From Phreatobacter cathodiphilus (GTDB lineage Bacteria > Pseudomonadota > Alphaproteobacteria > Rhizobiales > Phreatobacteraceae): 64,000 nucleotides of DNA. Below, piece by piece: positions 27,904-38,537 of the stretch (its first letter is position 1; the number at the start of each line of letters is the position of its first letter). The notes beneath the pieces are model-generated. The model had not been told where the DNA came from, ran no database searches, and saw only the letters and a list, made by a program, of their open reading frames with translations. The stretch covers positions 4,430,446-4,494,445 of the forward strand of contig NZ_CP027668.1 in the NCBI RefSeq assembly GCF_003008515.1, given 5' to 3'. The position numbers and the translations under genes were made by a program.

Positions 27904-27936
27904 AAAAACCCCTGTGGCGCGATAGCCACAGGGGTT
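27904..27936 (-). terminator. Intrinsic terminator of malate synthase gene
   Basis: A perfect 12-base stem (AACCCCTGTGGC / GCCACAGGGGTT) with a 6-base loop, followed on the minus strand by TTTTT (27908-27904, shared with the stem end) and TCATT. It lies 38 bases beyond the aceB stop. Confidence 0.88.
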
Positions 27937-27973
27937 CTGTTAACGCCTCAGACCTTCGTCCTATGTCGAAGGG

Positions 27974-29560
<1,587 letters not shown>

Positions 29561-29755
29561 GGCACCCTCCCTGGTTGGTGTGTTGTGCCGGAACGTTAAC
29601 GCGACAGCGCCTTTGTCGAAATGGACGAAGGTGACGATCACTTGTTCCTCTGCGGAATGAATTCCCCGACTCCGTCACGGCATTCGGCCCCACCGCTGGA
29701 TTTTCCACCTCGCGCCGTCTATGGCCCTGCCTCGCCTGCCGCAGCACCGAGATCC

Positions 29756-30724
29756 ATGGCCGAGATCACCGCCGTCGACACCTATTCCTTCGTCCCCGAC
29801 GATCTCAGGCTCGCCGAGCGCAGCCCGGGAATCTCGGCTTTCGTGCGCACCAAGAACGGGGCGGACTTCCTGCGCCAGACCATCCTCAGCCACGCGCCCT
29901 TCGTCGACGAGATCGTGGCTGTCTACAACCAGTGCACCGACGCGACCGAAGCGGTGCTGGCGGGCCTGCAGGACGAACTCGGGCCGGAGAAACTCAAGCT
30001 CTTCCACTACCTGCCGCGCGTCCACCCACCGGGCTCGCGGGATCATGCCGCCGAGCCCGGGCACTCCCCCCACAGCGTCGTCAACTATTCTAATTTCGCC
30101 CTGTCGCGGACCACCCGCGCGATCGTCGTGAAGCTCGACGACGATCACATCGCCTTCGAGCGCGGCCTGCGGCCGATGGTGGACCGGCTGCGCCGGGAGG
30201 GCCTGGCGCCCGGCCGCATGAACTGCTTCTCCGGCCTCAACCTCGTGCGCGAGGAAAATGGCGGGGTTGGCATCCATGCCGACACGCCCTTTTCCGGCAA
30301 CGGCGACATCGGCTTCTTCGCGATGACCCCGGACGCCTATTTCGTGCATGATCGACGCTTCGAGGACTTCCGGAAATATCACTTCCGCCGCGTCTTCACC
30401 GGCTTCGCCTACTGGCACATGAAATATCTGAAGACCGGCCTCGGCTTCGCCAATTACGAGATCGATAGCGGCGGCAACAGGCGTTTCGCCAAGAAGGAGC
30501 GGCACTTCCACCGCCGCCGCGAGGTCACCACCATTCCCGAGCTGGCCGCCACCATGCCGCGCCTGCGCGCCTCGCTGATGCGGCTCGTCCCCTTCGACAA
30601 ATGGGCGCTGATCGGCAATCGGGCGCTGGCCATGGCCGAGGGCGCGGTCACCGAGGCCGACCTCGCAGACCTCGTCGCCCGCTATGGGCTCGGCACCCTG
30701 TTGAACGGCGATGCGGCCGCCTGA
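29756..30724 (+). CDS. Family 2-like glycosyltransferase
   Basis: About 322 residues from the chosen ATG. The N-terminal segment ISAFVRTKNGADFLRQTI and VDEIVAVYNQCTDATEAVL resembles the nucleotide-sugar-binding start of GT2-fold enzymes, and IVVKLDDDHIAFE carries a D-D-D-H that could be the metal-binding DxD. The rest (FTGFAYWHMKYLKTGLGFANYE) is not familiar. In-frame ATGs also exist at 29657 and 29621; the extra N-terminal residues they add are Pro/Ala-rich and unlike coding sequence, so 29756 is preferred, but none has a strong Shine-Dalgarno. It is divergent from aceB and isolated; the acceptor is unknown. Confidence 0.7.
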   Translation: MAEITAVDTYSFVPDDLRLAERSPGISAFVRTKNGADFLRQTILSHAPFVDEIVAVYNQCTDATEAVLAGLQDELGPEKLKLFHYLPRVHPPGSRDHAAEPGHSPHSVVNYSNFALSRTTRAIVVKLDDDHIAFERGLRPMVDRLRREGLAPGRMNCFSGLNLVREENGGVGIHADTPFSGNGDIGFFAMTPDAYFVHDRRFEDFRKYHFRRVFTGFAYWHMKYLKTGLGFANYEIDSGGNRRFAKKERHFHRRREVTTIPELAATMPRLRASLMRLVPFDKWALIGNRALAMAEGAVTEADLADLVARYGLGTLLNGDAAA

Positions 30725-30728
30725 CATG

Positions 30729-30761
30729 CGAACGCCCGCGGGGATGATCCGCGGGCGTTCG
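30729..30761. terminator. Bidirectional terminator between convergent genes
   Basis: A perfect 13-base stem (CGAACGCCCGCGG / CCGCGGGCGTTCG) with a 7-base loop lies in the 54-base gap between the glycosyltransferase-like gene and ohr, which converge. No long U-run follows on either side. Confidence 0.75.
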
Positions 30762-30778
30762 GGCCTTCTCCCCGCAGG

Positions 30779-31201
30779 TCAGGCGACGGAGAGCCTGACG
30801 GCGAGATTGCCGCGCGTCGCCTCCGAATAGGGGCAGACGATATGGGCCTGCTGCACCAGGTCCTCGAGCACGGGTTTGTCGACGCCCGGAGCCGCGATCT
30901 GCAGCGCCACGTCCAGCCCGAAGCCCTTGCCGTCGTCGCGCGGGCCGATGCCGACCGCGGCCGACACCTTCGTTTCCGCGGGGAGGGCGACCTTGGCCTT
31001 GCCGGCGACGAACTTCAGCGCCCCGAGGAAACAGGCGGAATAGCCGGCGGCGAAGAGCTGCTCGGGATTGGTGCCTTGGCCGCCGCCACCGCCGAGTTCC
31101 TTCGGCGTGTCGAGCGTCACCGACAGGCGGCCGTCATCGCTGCCGGCCGAGCCGGTGCGGCCACCGGTGGCGGACCCATGGGCGGTGTAAAGGATGTTCA
31201 T
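30779..31201 (-). CDS. ohr: Organic hydroperoxide resistance protein Ohr
   Basis: A 140-residue OsmC/Ohr-fold thiol peroxidase that reduces organic hydroperoxides. The two redox cysteines are C57 ([10 protein letters not shown]) and C123 ([13 protein letters not shown]), spaced as in the Ohr subfamily. The N-terminus ([17 protein letters not shown]) is also typical. The start at 31201 follows GGGAGA. It is divergent from the ohrR regulator, the standard arrangement for peroxide-inducible control. Confidence 0.95.
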   Translation of the reverse strand: MNILYTAHGSATGGRTGSAGSDDGRLSVTLDTPKELGGGGGQGTNPEQLFAAGYSACFLGALKFVAGKAKVALPAETKVSAAVGIGPRDDGKGFGLDVALQIAAPGVDKPVLEDLVQQAHIVCPYSEATRGNLAVRLSVA

Positions 31202-31262
31202 CGGATTATCTCCCTCGGGCGAGCGCCCCAGCGGCGCCAGCATTTAGATAGCGAAAAATTAG

Positions 31263-31274
31263 ATTGCGTACAAT
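31263..31274. promoter_or_regulatory. Candidate OhrR operator
   Basis: ATTG-CGTA-CAAT is a short inverted repeat inside a markedly AT-rich stretch (about 31241-31282) in the ohr/ohrR divergent region. MarR-type OhrR operators are AT-rich palindromes, so this is the best candidate, but the arms are only 4 bases plus partial flanking matches. Confidence 0.45.
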
Positions 31275-31346
31275 AGATAACAGAAGCGCGATTGGACCTT
31301 GCGTCCGCGATGCGGGCGCGGGCAGATGGGTCGCACGGAGGGTGCC

Positions 31347-31811
31347 ATGGCGACGAAGCAGCGACGGCCGAAGCTGGACGATCACCTGTGTTTCGCCATC
31401 TACGCGGCGGGTCATGCCTTCAACCGCGTTTACAAGCCACTGCTCGCCCGGCTCGGCCTGACCTACCCGCAGTACCTCGCCATGCTCGTGCTGTGGGAAG
31501 AGGAGGACGTGCCGCTCAAGGTCATCGGCGAGCGACTCGGCCTCGATTCCGGCACCCTGACGCCGCTCCTCAAGCGCCTGGAGAAGCTCGGCCTCGTCAC
31601 CCGCACGCGCAATACCGCCGACGAGCGCTCGGTCCGCATCGGCCTCACCGCCGAGGGACGCGCGCTGCAGGACAGGGCGGCTGACATTCCCGCCGCGCTC
31701 GGTTGCGCCATGGGGCGCCCGCTGCCCGACATCGCCCGCCTCCGGCAGGAAATCGCGGCCCTGCGCGACGCGCTCAATGCGGCGGCGGAGGCCGGGGCGG
31801 GCGAATCCTGA
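31347..31811 (+). CDS. ohrR: MarR family organic peroxide sensor OhrR
   Basis: A 154-residue MarR-type repressor. The peroxide-sensing cysteine is C15 in KLDDHLCFAIYAAGHA, the position conserved in OhrR proteins, and the winged helix is seen in LKVIGERLGLDSGTLTPLLK and RTRNTADERSVRIGLT. Oxidation of this cysteine by organic hydroperoxides would release it from the ohr promoter. The start at 31347 has a GGAGGG five bases upstream; the open frame to 31299 is not family-like. Divergent from ohr. Confidence 0.93.
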   Translation: MATKQRRPKLDDHLCFAIYAAGHAFNRVYKPLLARLGLTYPQYLAMLVLWEEEDVPLKVIGERLGLDSGTLTPLLKRLEKLGLVTRTRNTADERSVRIGLTAEGRALQDRAADIPAALGCAMGRPLPDIARLRQEIAALRDALNAAAEAGAGES

Positions 31812-31883
31812 TGGATCGCCGCGCTGGCGGTGATCCGGCCGGTGGTATCGGCGTAAACGTCACAGCGACAGCCGGAGACGACG

Positions 31884-32276
31884 ATGCCCATCACCGCCCT
31901 CTATGCCGCATTGCTCGCCCTGCTCTTCGTGGTTCTCTCGGTCCGTGTGATCGGTTTCCGCCGCGCGGTCCGCATCGGGCTCGGCGACGGCGGTGACACG
32001 GCCCTGCTGCGACGCGTCCGCGTCCACGCCAACTTCGCCGAATACGCACCCTTCTGCCTGGTCCTCATCGGGCTCGCCGAAAGCCTGAGGGCGCCGGCGC
32101 TGCTCCTGCACGCGCTGGGCGCTCTGCTTCTGGCGGCGCGGTTCAGCCACGCTTACGGCGTCTCGCGCCAGCCCGAGACCTTTTTCTTCCGGGTGGCCGG
32201 CATGGTGGGCACCCTGACGGTGATCGGCGTTGCGGCGGCGGTCTGTTTCTATTCCGCGGCCCGCAGCCTCGGCTGA
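31884..32276 (+). CDS. MAPEG family membrane protein
   Basis: A 130-residue protein with four predicted transmembrane helices and the MAPEG pattern (VRVHANFAEYAPFCLVLIG, where the R-x-x-N-x-x-E-Y-x-P core is typical, and ARFSHAYGVS). The family includes glutathione-dependent membrane enzymes in eukaryotes and the uncharacterised YecN group in bacteria, to which this belongs. Its last 28 bases overlap the 3' end of the convergent glcF gene. Confidence 0.85.
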   Translation: MPITALYAALLALLFVVLSVRVIGFRRAVRIGLGDGGDTALLRRVRVHANFAEYAPFCLVLIGLAESLRAPALLLHALGALLLAARFSHAYGVSRQPETFFFRVAGMVGTLTVIGVAAAVCFYSAARSLG

Positions 32277-33673
32277 AGCCTGGACACGCCTGCCTCGGCC
32301 AGCGCCTCCGGCAAGGGGCCGCCGGTCGCCCAGTCGATCAGCTCCACCGTGTGGACGATCGGCACGGGGCGGGCGTGGGTCTCGTAGCCCTTGGCGATTT
32401 GGGTGATGCAGCCGATGTTCCCCGCCGCCACCACGTCGGGCCGCGTCTTGTCGAGGTTCGCCACCTTCCGGTCGCGCAGCCGCGCGGCGATCTCGGGCTG
32501 CATGATGTTGTAGACGCCGGCCGAGCCGCAGCACAGGTGCCCCTCGGGGGGCTCCTTCACCGTGAAGCCCGCAGCCTTCAGCAGGTTTTTCGGCAGGTCC
32601 TTGATCTGCTGGCCGTGCTGCATGGAACAGGCGGAGTGATAGGTGACGAAGAGGCCGTTCGGCGCCGCCTCGGGAAGGCCGAGGGTCGTCAGATATTCCG
32701 TCACGTCCTTGGCGAGGGCCGAGACCCGCGCCGCCTTCTCCGCATAGGCCGGATCGTTGCGGAACATGAAGCCGTAATCCTTGATCGTCGTGCCGCAGCC
32801 GGAGGCGGTGATGACGATGGCGTCGAGGCCTTCGCCGTCCATCTCGGCGATCCAGGCGTCGATGGTGCGCTTCGCCTGCGCGTGGCTCTGGTCCTCGCGC
32901 CCCATGTGATGGACGAGGGCGCCGCAGCAGCCCTCGCCCTTGGCGAAGGCCACCTCGACGCCGAGGCGGGTCAGGAGGCGCACCGTCGCCTCGTTGATCG
33001 AGGGCTGCAGCACCGGCTGGGCGCAGCCCTGCAGCAGAACGACCCGGCCGCGCCGTGGTCCCTCCGCCGCATGGACGCCGCCGCGGTCGAGATGGGAGCG
33101 GGCGGGAAGCCTGTCGGGCGAGAGGCCGATCATCGCGCGCGTGCGCTTCATGAGGCCGACCCGCCCGGCGAGCGGCCCGATGGTCCTGCGCGACACGGCG
33201 ACAGCCGCGCGACCCTTCCAGCGCAGCACAGAGACCACCGACAGCGCCTTCTTGGCGAGGAAGCCTCCGGCGAGCGCCAGCCGGAAGCGGCGCGGATAGG
33301 GCAGGATGTTGGCGAGCACCGCCCGCATCAGCCGATCCTGCCATGGCCGCTCATAGGTCTTCTCGATATGGGCGCGCGCGTGGTCGACCAGGTGCATGTA
33401 GTGCACGCCGGAGGGGCAGGTGGTCATGCAGGAGAGGCAGGAGAGGCAACGGTCGACGTGTTTCACCACTTCTTCCGTCGCCGGCTGGCCGGTCTCGAAC
33501 ATCTCCTTCATCAGGTAGATGCGTCCGCGTGGGGAATCGAGTTCGTCGCCCAGGAGCTGGTAGGTCGGGCAGGTCGCAGTGCAGAAGCCGCAATGGACGC
33601 AGGTGCGGAGGATCTTCTCCGACGTGGCGATCGCGGGATCGGCGAGCTGGGCGAGGCTGAAGTTCGTCTGCAT
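32249..33673 (-). CDS. glcF: Glycolate oxidase iron-sulfur subunit
   Basis: A 474-residue protein with two N-terminal 4Fe-4S ferredoxin-type clusters (CVHCGFCTATCPTY and CLSCLSCMTTCPSGVHY) and two C-terminal CCG (heterodisulfide-reductase-like) domains (GEGCCGAL and HLCCGSAGVYN). It passes electrons from the flavin subunits GlcD/GlcE to the membrane quinone pool. It follows glcE by 4 bases. The stop codon lies inside the 3' end of the convergent MAPEG gene, so the transcripts overlap. Confidence 0.95.
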   Translation of the reverse strand: MQTNFSLAQLADPAIATSEKILRTCVHCGFCTATCPTYQLLGDELDSPRGRIYLMKEMFETGQPATEEVVKHVDRCLSCLSCMTTCPSGVHYMHLVDHARAHIEKTYERPWQDRLMRAVLANILPYPRRFRLALAGGFLAKKALSVVSVLRWKGRAAVAVSRRTIGPLAGRVGLMKRTRAMIGLSPDRLPARSHLDRGGVHAAEGPRRGRVVLLQGCAQPVLQPSINEATVRLLTRLGVEVAFAKGEGCCGALVHHMGREDQSHAQAKRTIDAWIAEMDGEGLDAIVITASGCGTTIKDYGFMFRNDPAYAEKAARVSALAKDVTEYLTTLGLPEAAPNGLFVTYHSACSMQHGQQIKDLPKNLLKAAGFTVKEPPEGHLCCGSAGVYNIMQPEIAARLRDRKVANLDKTRPDVVAAGNIGCITQIAKGYETHARPVPIVHTVELIDWATGGPLPEALAEAGVSRLQPRLRAAE

Positions 33674-33677
33674 GGCC

Positions 33678-34856
33678 TCAAACCCCCGGATACATGCGGC
33701 CGGGATTGAGCACCCCGTCCGGATCGAAGCTCGCCTTCATCTTGCGCTGGATCGCCATGAGGGGGCCGGCGGCTGGCGAGAACACGTCGACCGCGCCGCG
33801 CACCGTCTCCGGCGCTCGGACGAGCGTCGCGTAGCCGCCTGCGGCCTTGGCCGCGGCGTGGACGCGCCCTGCCCCTGCATCCCCCGTCGCCGCGACGCCC
33901 GCCCAGACGAGGCCGCCGCCCCAGTCCAGCATCAGGCGGGGCTCGAGCGGCGCCAGCCTGTCCGCGAGGGCTGGTGCGGCCGAGGGCGGCACGGAGATGC
34001 GCCACACCGCCGCGTCAGTTCCAGCGAAGGCGGCGGCGTCGCGGATATCCGCCCAGAGGCCGGCGGACGCGTCCGCCTCCAGGGTCTCGACGGCGCCGAA
34101 GGGTGCCAGCAGCTTCGACAGCGCGTCGGTGCGATAGGCGAGGGGCGCGGCAAAGCCCTCGATGCGGATGAGGGTGCGTGCGGTCTCGCCACCGGAAGCC
34201 GGCCAGTGCGCCGCGCCCGTCGGCTCGAAGGGCGAGCCGAGCGCCGCCGACAGCGCCGCCACCGCCTGCGGGACCGACAGGCCCGTCATGGCCAGCGTCC
34301 GCTCGCCTTCGGCCTTCGGCAGCACCTTGAAACAGACCTCGTGGAAGACCGCGAGCGTGCCGAAGGAGCCGGCCAGCGCCTTGACGAGGTCGAGCCCGGT
34401 GACGTTCTTCATGACCCGGCCGCCGGACTTCACGTCCTGGCCCAGGCCGTTGACGAATTTCAGCCCGATCATCGAGTCGCGGGCGGCCCCGAGATTGATC
34501 CGCGCCGGTCCTGACACGTTGGCCGAGGCGACTCCTCCCACCGTCGGCTCGCCGCTCGTCCCATAGAGGCGGCGGTGGTCCATGGGCTCGAAGGGCAGGC
34601 GCTGCCCCTTGGCCGCCAGCGCCTCCGTCACTTCCCGCAGCGGCGTGCCGGCTTTCGCCGCGATGACGAGTTCGGCCGGCTCGTAGAGCGTGATGCCGGA
34701 GAGCCTTTCCGTGGAGATGGTCGCAGCCGCCTGCACCGGCCGGCCGAGGCCGGCGCGCGTGCCGCCGCCCGCCACCGCAAGAGGCGTGCCGGTGCTGCGC
34801 GCCGCAGCAACGACGGCCGCCAGTTCCGCGGGAGAGGAGGGAATGTGGAGGGTCAT
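33678..34856 (-). CDS. glcE: Glycolate oxidase FAD-binding subunit
   Basis: A 392-residue FAD_binding_4 protein, shorter than GlcD as usual. The FAD-binding region shows LAVAGGGTRAGLGRPV, YGTSGEPTVGGVASANVSGP and SGGRVMKNVTGLDLVKAL, the last being characteristic of GlcE. It forms the heterotrimer GlcDEF that oxidises glycolate to glyoxylate. Its ATG overlaps the glcD stop (ATGA at 34856-34853), so translation is coupled. The reading frame remains open upstream inside glcD, but that part is not protein-like. Confidence 0.95.
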   Translation of the reverse strand: MTLHIPSSPAELAAVVAAARSTGTPLAVAGGGTRAGLGRPVQAAATISTERLSGITLYEPAELVIAAKAGTPLREVTEALAAKGQRLPFEPMDHRRLYGTSGEPTVGGVASANVSGPARINLGAARDSMIGLKFVNGLGQDVKSGGRVMKNVTGLDLVKALAGSFGTLAVFHEVCFKVLPKAEGERTLAMTGLSVPQAVAALSAALGSPFEPTGAAHWPASGGETARTLIRIEGFAAPLAYRTDALSKLLAPFGAVETLEADASAGLWADIRDAAAFAGTDAAVWRISVPPSAAPALADRLAPLEPRLMLDWGGGLVWAGVAATGDAGAGRVHAAAKAAGGYATLVRAPETVRGAVDVFSPAAGPLMAIQRKMKASFDPDGVLNPGRMYPGV

Positions 34857-36304
34857 GCCGCCTCGCGTGGGGCTTCGTCCCGCGGCGCATCCAGCGGAAA
34901 CACCTTGGCCGGATTGAGGATCCATTTCGGGTCCAGCGCCGTCTTGATCCGGGTCTGCTGCAGCAGGTCCACCTCGGTGAACTGCTCGCGCATCAGGTCG
35001 CGCTTCTCGATGCCGACGCCGTGCTCGCCGGTGAGGCACCCGCCGAGCTGCACGCAGAGACGGAGGATGTCCTCGCCGGCATGCTCGGCCTTCACCTGCT
35101 CGGCGGGGTCGTTGACGTTGAACATGACGAGGGGGTGCAAGTTGCCGTCGCCCGCGTGGAAGACGTTGGCGACCCTGAGACCATAGCCCTTCACGATGCG
35201 GTCGATGCCCTCCAGCACGTCCGGCAGGCGGCCGGTCGGGATCGTCCCGTCCATGCAGATGTAGTCGGCGACCCGGCCGGTGGCACCGAAGGCCGACTTG
35301 CGGCCCTTCCAGATCGCCGCCGTCTCCATGGCCGACTTCGATTCCTTGACCACCGCCACGTCGTGGCGGCGGGCGATGTCGACGATGCGGACGAGCATCG
35401 CCTCCATTTCGGCGTCCGAGCCTTCCACCTCGATGATCAGCATGGCCTCGACGTCGAGAGGATAGCCGGCCTTGGCGAAGGCCTCGCAGATGTGGATCGC
35501 CTCGCGGTCCATGTACTCGATGGCGACGGGGATGATGCCGGCGCCGATGATGTCCGACACGGTCTGGCCGGCCTGGGCGATCTCGCGGAAGCCGAAGAGC
35601 ACGGGCCGCGCGCCCTCCGCCTGCCTGAGGATGCGTACAGTCACCTCGGTGACGACGCCGAGCTGCCCCTCGGAGCCCACCAGCAGCCCGATCAGGTCGT
35701 AGCCCGGCGAGTCCAGTGCGCCGCCGCCGATCTCGACGATCTCGCCCTCCACCGTCACCAGCTTCAGGCCGAGGATGTTGTTGGCGGTGACGCCATATTT
35801 CAGGCAATGCGCGCCGCCGGAATTCATCGCCACATTGCCGGCGATGGTGCAGGCGAGCTGGCTCGATGGGTCGGGCGCATAGAAGAATCCGGCATGGGCC
35901 ACCTCGCCGGAAATGGCGAGGTTGGTGATACCCGCCTCCACCCGCATGGTCCGGTCGGCGAAATTCACGTCGAGCACCCGGTTCATCTTGGCGACGCCGA
36001 GCACCACCGCGTCCTCCTGCGGGATCGAGCCGCCGCAGAGCGAGGTGCCGGCACCGCGCGCCACCACCGGCACGCCCTCGGCGTGACAGAAGGCCAGGAT
36101 CGCAGCTACCTGCTCCGTCGTCTCCGGCAGCACCACCACCATGGGCAGGCGCCGGTAGGAGGTCAGCGCGTCGGTCTCGAAGGCGCGCCGCTCCTTCTCC
36201 TCGGTGATCACGCCCTCGCCGGGCACGATGGCCTTCAGCGCGGCGATGACGCGGTCGCGTTTCGCCAGCACGTCGACGCGCGGCGCGGGAAAGGCGATGG
36301 CCAT
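34853..36304 (-). CDS. glcD: Glycolate oxidase catalytic subunit
   Basis: A 483-residue FAD-linked 2-hydroxyacid oxidase. FAD-binding elements include VPVVARGAGTSLCGGSIP, GNVAMNSGGAHCLKYG and GLLVGSEGQLGVVTEVTV; the C-terminal metal/substrate region shows VFHAGDGNLHPLVMFN and CLTGEHGVGIEKR. It oxidises glycolate (or D-lactate) to glyoxylate (pyruvate). The start at 36304 has GGGAG seven bases upstream. First gene of glcDEF, divergent from a LysR gene. The presence of glcE and glcF argues for glycolate rather than a stand-alone D-lactate enzyme. Confidence 0.95.
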   Translation of the reverse strand: MAIAFPAPRVDVLAKRDRVIAALKAIVPGEGVITEEKERRAFETDALTSYRRLPMVVVLPETTEQVAAILAFCHAEGVPVVARGAGTSLCGGSIPQEDAVVLGVAKMNRVLDVNFADRTMRVEAGITNLAISGEVAHAGFFYAPDPSSQLACTIAGNVAMNSGGAHCLKYGVTANNILGLKLVTVEGEIVEIGGGALDSPGYDLIGLLVGSEGQLGVVTEVTVRILRQAEGARPVLFGFREIAQAGQTVSDIIGAGIIPVAIEYMDREAIHICEAFAKAGYPLDVEAMLIIEVEGSDAEMEAMLVRIVDIARRHDVAVVKESKSAMETAAIWKGRKSAFGATGRVADYICMDGTIPTGRLPDVLEGIDRIVKGYGLRVANVFHAGDGNLHPLVMFNVNDPAEQVKAEHAGEDILRLCVQLGGCLTGEHGVGIEKRDLMREQFTEVDLLQQTRIKTALDPKWILNPAKVFPLDAPRDEAPREAA

Positions 36305-36446
36305 GGCGTTCTCCCTCGTCCGGTTTCGGGCCCGAGACCCACCCGTCTGGAATGATTTCAAACGACTATACGCCGGTTCCCCTCTGGCGGAACGGTCCGG
36401 TTGCGGTCAAGATTGTTTCCCTGAAGGAAAGAATGGGAGCGAGCCT

Positions 36447-37367
36447 TTGACGCCGCTTGCCGATCTCGAGGTCTTTGCCCGCGTCGTGACCGCCGGCAGC
36501 ATGTCCGCGGCGGGCCGGGAGATGGGCCTGTCGCCGGCGGTCATCTCCAAGCGCATCAAGCGGCTGGAGGAGCGGCTCGGCACCCGCCTGCTCCAGCGCA
36601 CCACGCGGCAACTGTCCCTCACCGAGGCGGGGCAGGGCTATTACGAGCGCGTCGTCGCCATCCTCGCCTCCATCGACGAGGCGGAGAGCTTCGTCACCCG
36701 CCGCTCCAACCTCGCCCGCGGCACGCTGCGCGTTTCGGCGCCCACCTCCTTCGGGCGGCTGCACATCGCCCCGCACCTGCGCACCTTCCTCGGCGCCAAT
36801 CCCGATCTCGTCGTCCATCTCGAGCTCTCCGACAGTTTCGTCGACATCGTCGCCGAGGGCTACGACGTCGCCATCCGCATCGGTGAACTGGACGATTCGT
36901 CCTTCGTCGCCCGGCGGCTCGCGCCCAACCACCGGCTGCTGGTGGCGACCCCCGGCTATCTCGCCGCGCGCGGACGGCCCGCTGATCTCAGCGACCTCGC
37001 CGACCACGCGCTCCTCGCCCACAATGCCGACACCTGGCGGCTGGAAGGGCCCGATGGTCTTCAGGTCGTGCGCCTGCACGGGCCGCTGCGCACCAATTCC
37101 TCCGAGGTGGTCCGCGAGGCGGTGCTGGCCGGGATCGGCATCGCCCTGCGCTCCACCTGGGACGTCGGGCCGGAGCTGCAGGACGGCCGGCTCGAGGTCG
37201 TGCTGCCGCAATGGCGCGCCTCGCGCCGGGTCGCCGTTCATGCCGTCTATCCCACCCGCCGCTTCCTGCCGCAGAAGGTCCGCGTCTTCGTCGACTGGCT
37301 GGCGGCGCTCTATGGACCGGTACCCTATTGGGACCGGGGGCTCGACCTTGCGGCGCGGGAAGGCTAG
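36447..37367 (+). CDS. LysR family transcriptional regulator
   Basis: A 306-residue LysR protein: winged HTH at residues 1-60 (AGSMSAAGREMGLSPAVISK, RLLQRTTRQLSLTEAGQGYY) and a periplasmic-binding-like effector domain (~88-300, e.g. TLRVSAPTSFGRLHIAPHLR). The start is the TTG at 36447, supported by GGGAG at 36435-36439 seven bases upstream and by the family N-terminus; the nearest ATG (36433) is in another frame. It is divergent from glcDEF across 142 bases, so control of glycolate oxidation is a reasonable guess. The HTH and effector domain are of the DNA-binding subgroup often acting as repressors (CrgA-like). Confidence 0.9.
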   Translation: MTPLADLEVFARVVTAGSMSAAGREMGLSPAVISKRIKRLEERLGTRLLQRTTRQLSLTEAGQGYYERVVAILASIDEAESFVTRRSNLARGTLRVSAPTSFGRLHIAPHLRTFLGANPDLVVHLELSDSFVDIVAEGYDVAIRIGELDDSSFVARRLAPNHRLLVATPGYLAARGRPADLSDLADHALLAHNADTWRLEGPDGLQVVRLHGPLRTNSSEVVREAVLAGIGIALRSTWDVGPELQDGRLEVVLPQWRASRRVAVHAVYPTRRFLPQKVRVFVDWLAALYGPVPYWDRGLDLAAREG

Positions 37368-37400
37368 AGCCTTGGCCGACCCGCCCACCCGGAACACCGC

Positions 37401-38537
37401 ATGACACGCGCCCTGTCCGATCTCGATCTTCGCCTGGCCGGCCTCTTGGCCGAGGCCGGCTTTGCGCGCGCCGAGCCGCCCCTGCTGATCGCCGCCGATC
37501 TGGTGCGTGACCTCGTCGGCGAGGCCCTGGCGCGCCGGCTGTTCCTCACCGGCGATGCCGAGGGCAACGAGCTTTGCCTGCGCCCTGACTATACGATCCC
37601 TGTCGTCCAGGCCCATCTCGAAGGGTCGCGCGCCGGCGAGGCTGCGGCCTATTCCTATCTCGGCCCCGTCTTCCGCCACCGTCCGGGCATGGCGGGCGAG
37701 TTCAACCAGGCCGGCATCGAACTCCTCGGCCGGGCCGACCGTGAGGCCGCCGAGGCCGAGGTCGTGGCCCTCGGCCTGAAGGGCGCGCGGCTCTACACGG
37801 AGGGGCCCCTCACTCTGGCGCTGGGCGATATCGGCATCTTCATGGCGCTGGTCGCCGCCCTCGATCTGCCGCCCGCCTGGCGGCGCCGCCTCGCCAAGGA
37901 CTTTCGCCGCTCCGGCATGCTGGAGGGCGACCTGAAGCGCCTCGCCGAGCCCGCCCGCAACGGCTCCACCCATGCCGGCCTGCTCGCCGCGCTGGAAGGG
38001 TCGGATCCGAAGGCGGCCCGCGCTCTCGTCACCGACCTCCTGTCGATTGCCGGAATCACCACGGTCGGCGGACGATCCGCGGCTGACGTCGCCGAGCGCT
38101 TTCTCGAGCAGGCGGCGCTGGGCACGGGCGGCCTCAGTGCGGAGAAAGTGGCGGTGGTGCAGAAGCTTCTCGCCATCGACACCGACGCCGCTTCCGCCGA
38201 GGCCGCCATCCGCGACCTCGCCGCCGCCTCGGATCTCGCCATGGGCGATGCGATCGACCGGCTCGCGCGCCGCAACGCGCTGCTCGCTGCGGCCGGGATC
38301 GACCTCTCGGCCGCGCGCTTCTCCACCCGCTTCGGCCGCGACGTCGACTATTACACCGGCCTCGTCTTCGAGGTTCACGACGGATCGGGACGGGAGAGCC
38401 GGCCGCTGGTCGGCGGCGGCCGTTACGACCGTCTCACCGACATGATGACGGCCAAGATGGGCCTCGACATCAAGGTGCCGGCGGTCGGCTGCGCCTTCTG
38501 GGTGGAACGCCTCGCCGTGGCGGGAGGCCGCGCATGA
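37401..38537 (+). CDS. hisZ: ATP phosphoribosyltransferase regulatory subunit
   Basis: A 378-residue histidyl-tRNA-synthetase-like protein without tRNA anticodon-binding part, i.e. HisZ. Class II synthetase-derived motifs are seen in [45 protein letters not shown] and the C-terminal [16 protein letters not shown] and VGGGRYDRL. It joins the short HisG to form the hetero-octameric first enzyme of histidine synthesis. Start codon overlap with hisG (ATGA at 38534-38537) indicates coupled translation and equal amounts of both subunits. Confidence 0.95.
   Translation: MTRALSDLDLRLAGLLAEAGFARAEPPLLIAADLVRDLVGEALARRLFLTGDAEGNELCLRPDYTIPVVQAHLEGSRAGEAAAYSYLGPVFRHRPGMAGEFNQAGIELLGRADREAAEAEVVALGLKGARLYTEGPLTLALGDIGIFMALVAALDLPPAWRRRLAKDFRRSGMLEGDLKRLAEPARNGSTHAGLLAALEGSDPKAARALVTDLLSIAGITTVGGRSAADVAERFLEQAALGTGGLSAEKVAVVQKLLAIDTDAASAEAAIRDLAAASDLAMGDAIDRLARRNALLAAAGIDLSAARFSTRFGRDVDYYTGLVFEVHDGSGRESRPLVGGGRYDRLTDMMTAKMGLDIKVPAVGCAFWVERLAVAGGRA

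Noticed and set aside
33678..35807. 709-codon minus-strand frame suggesting a glcD-glcE fusion
   Set aside because: The first ~317 codons are out-of-frame glcD sequence without similarity; glcE starts at 34856 with an ATGA overlap.
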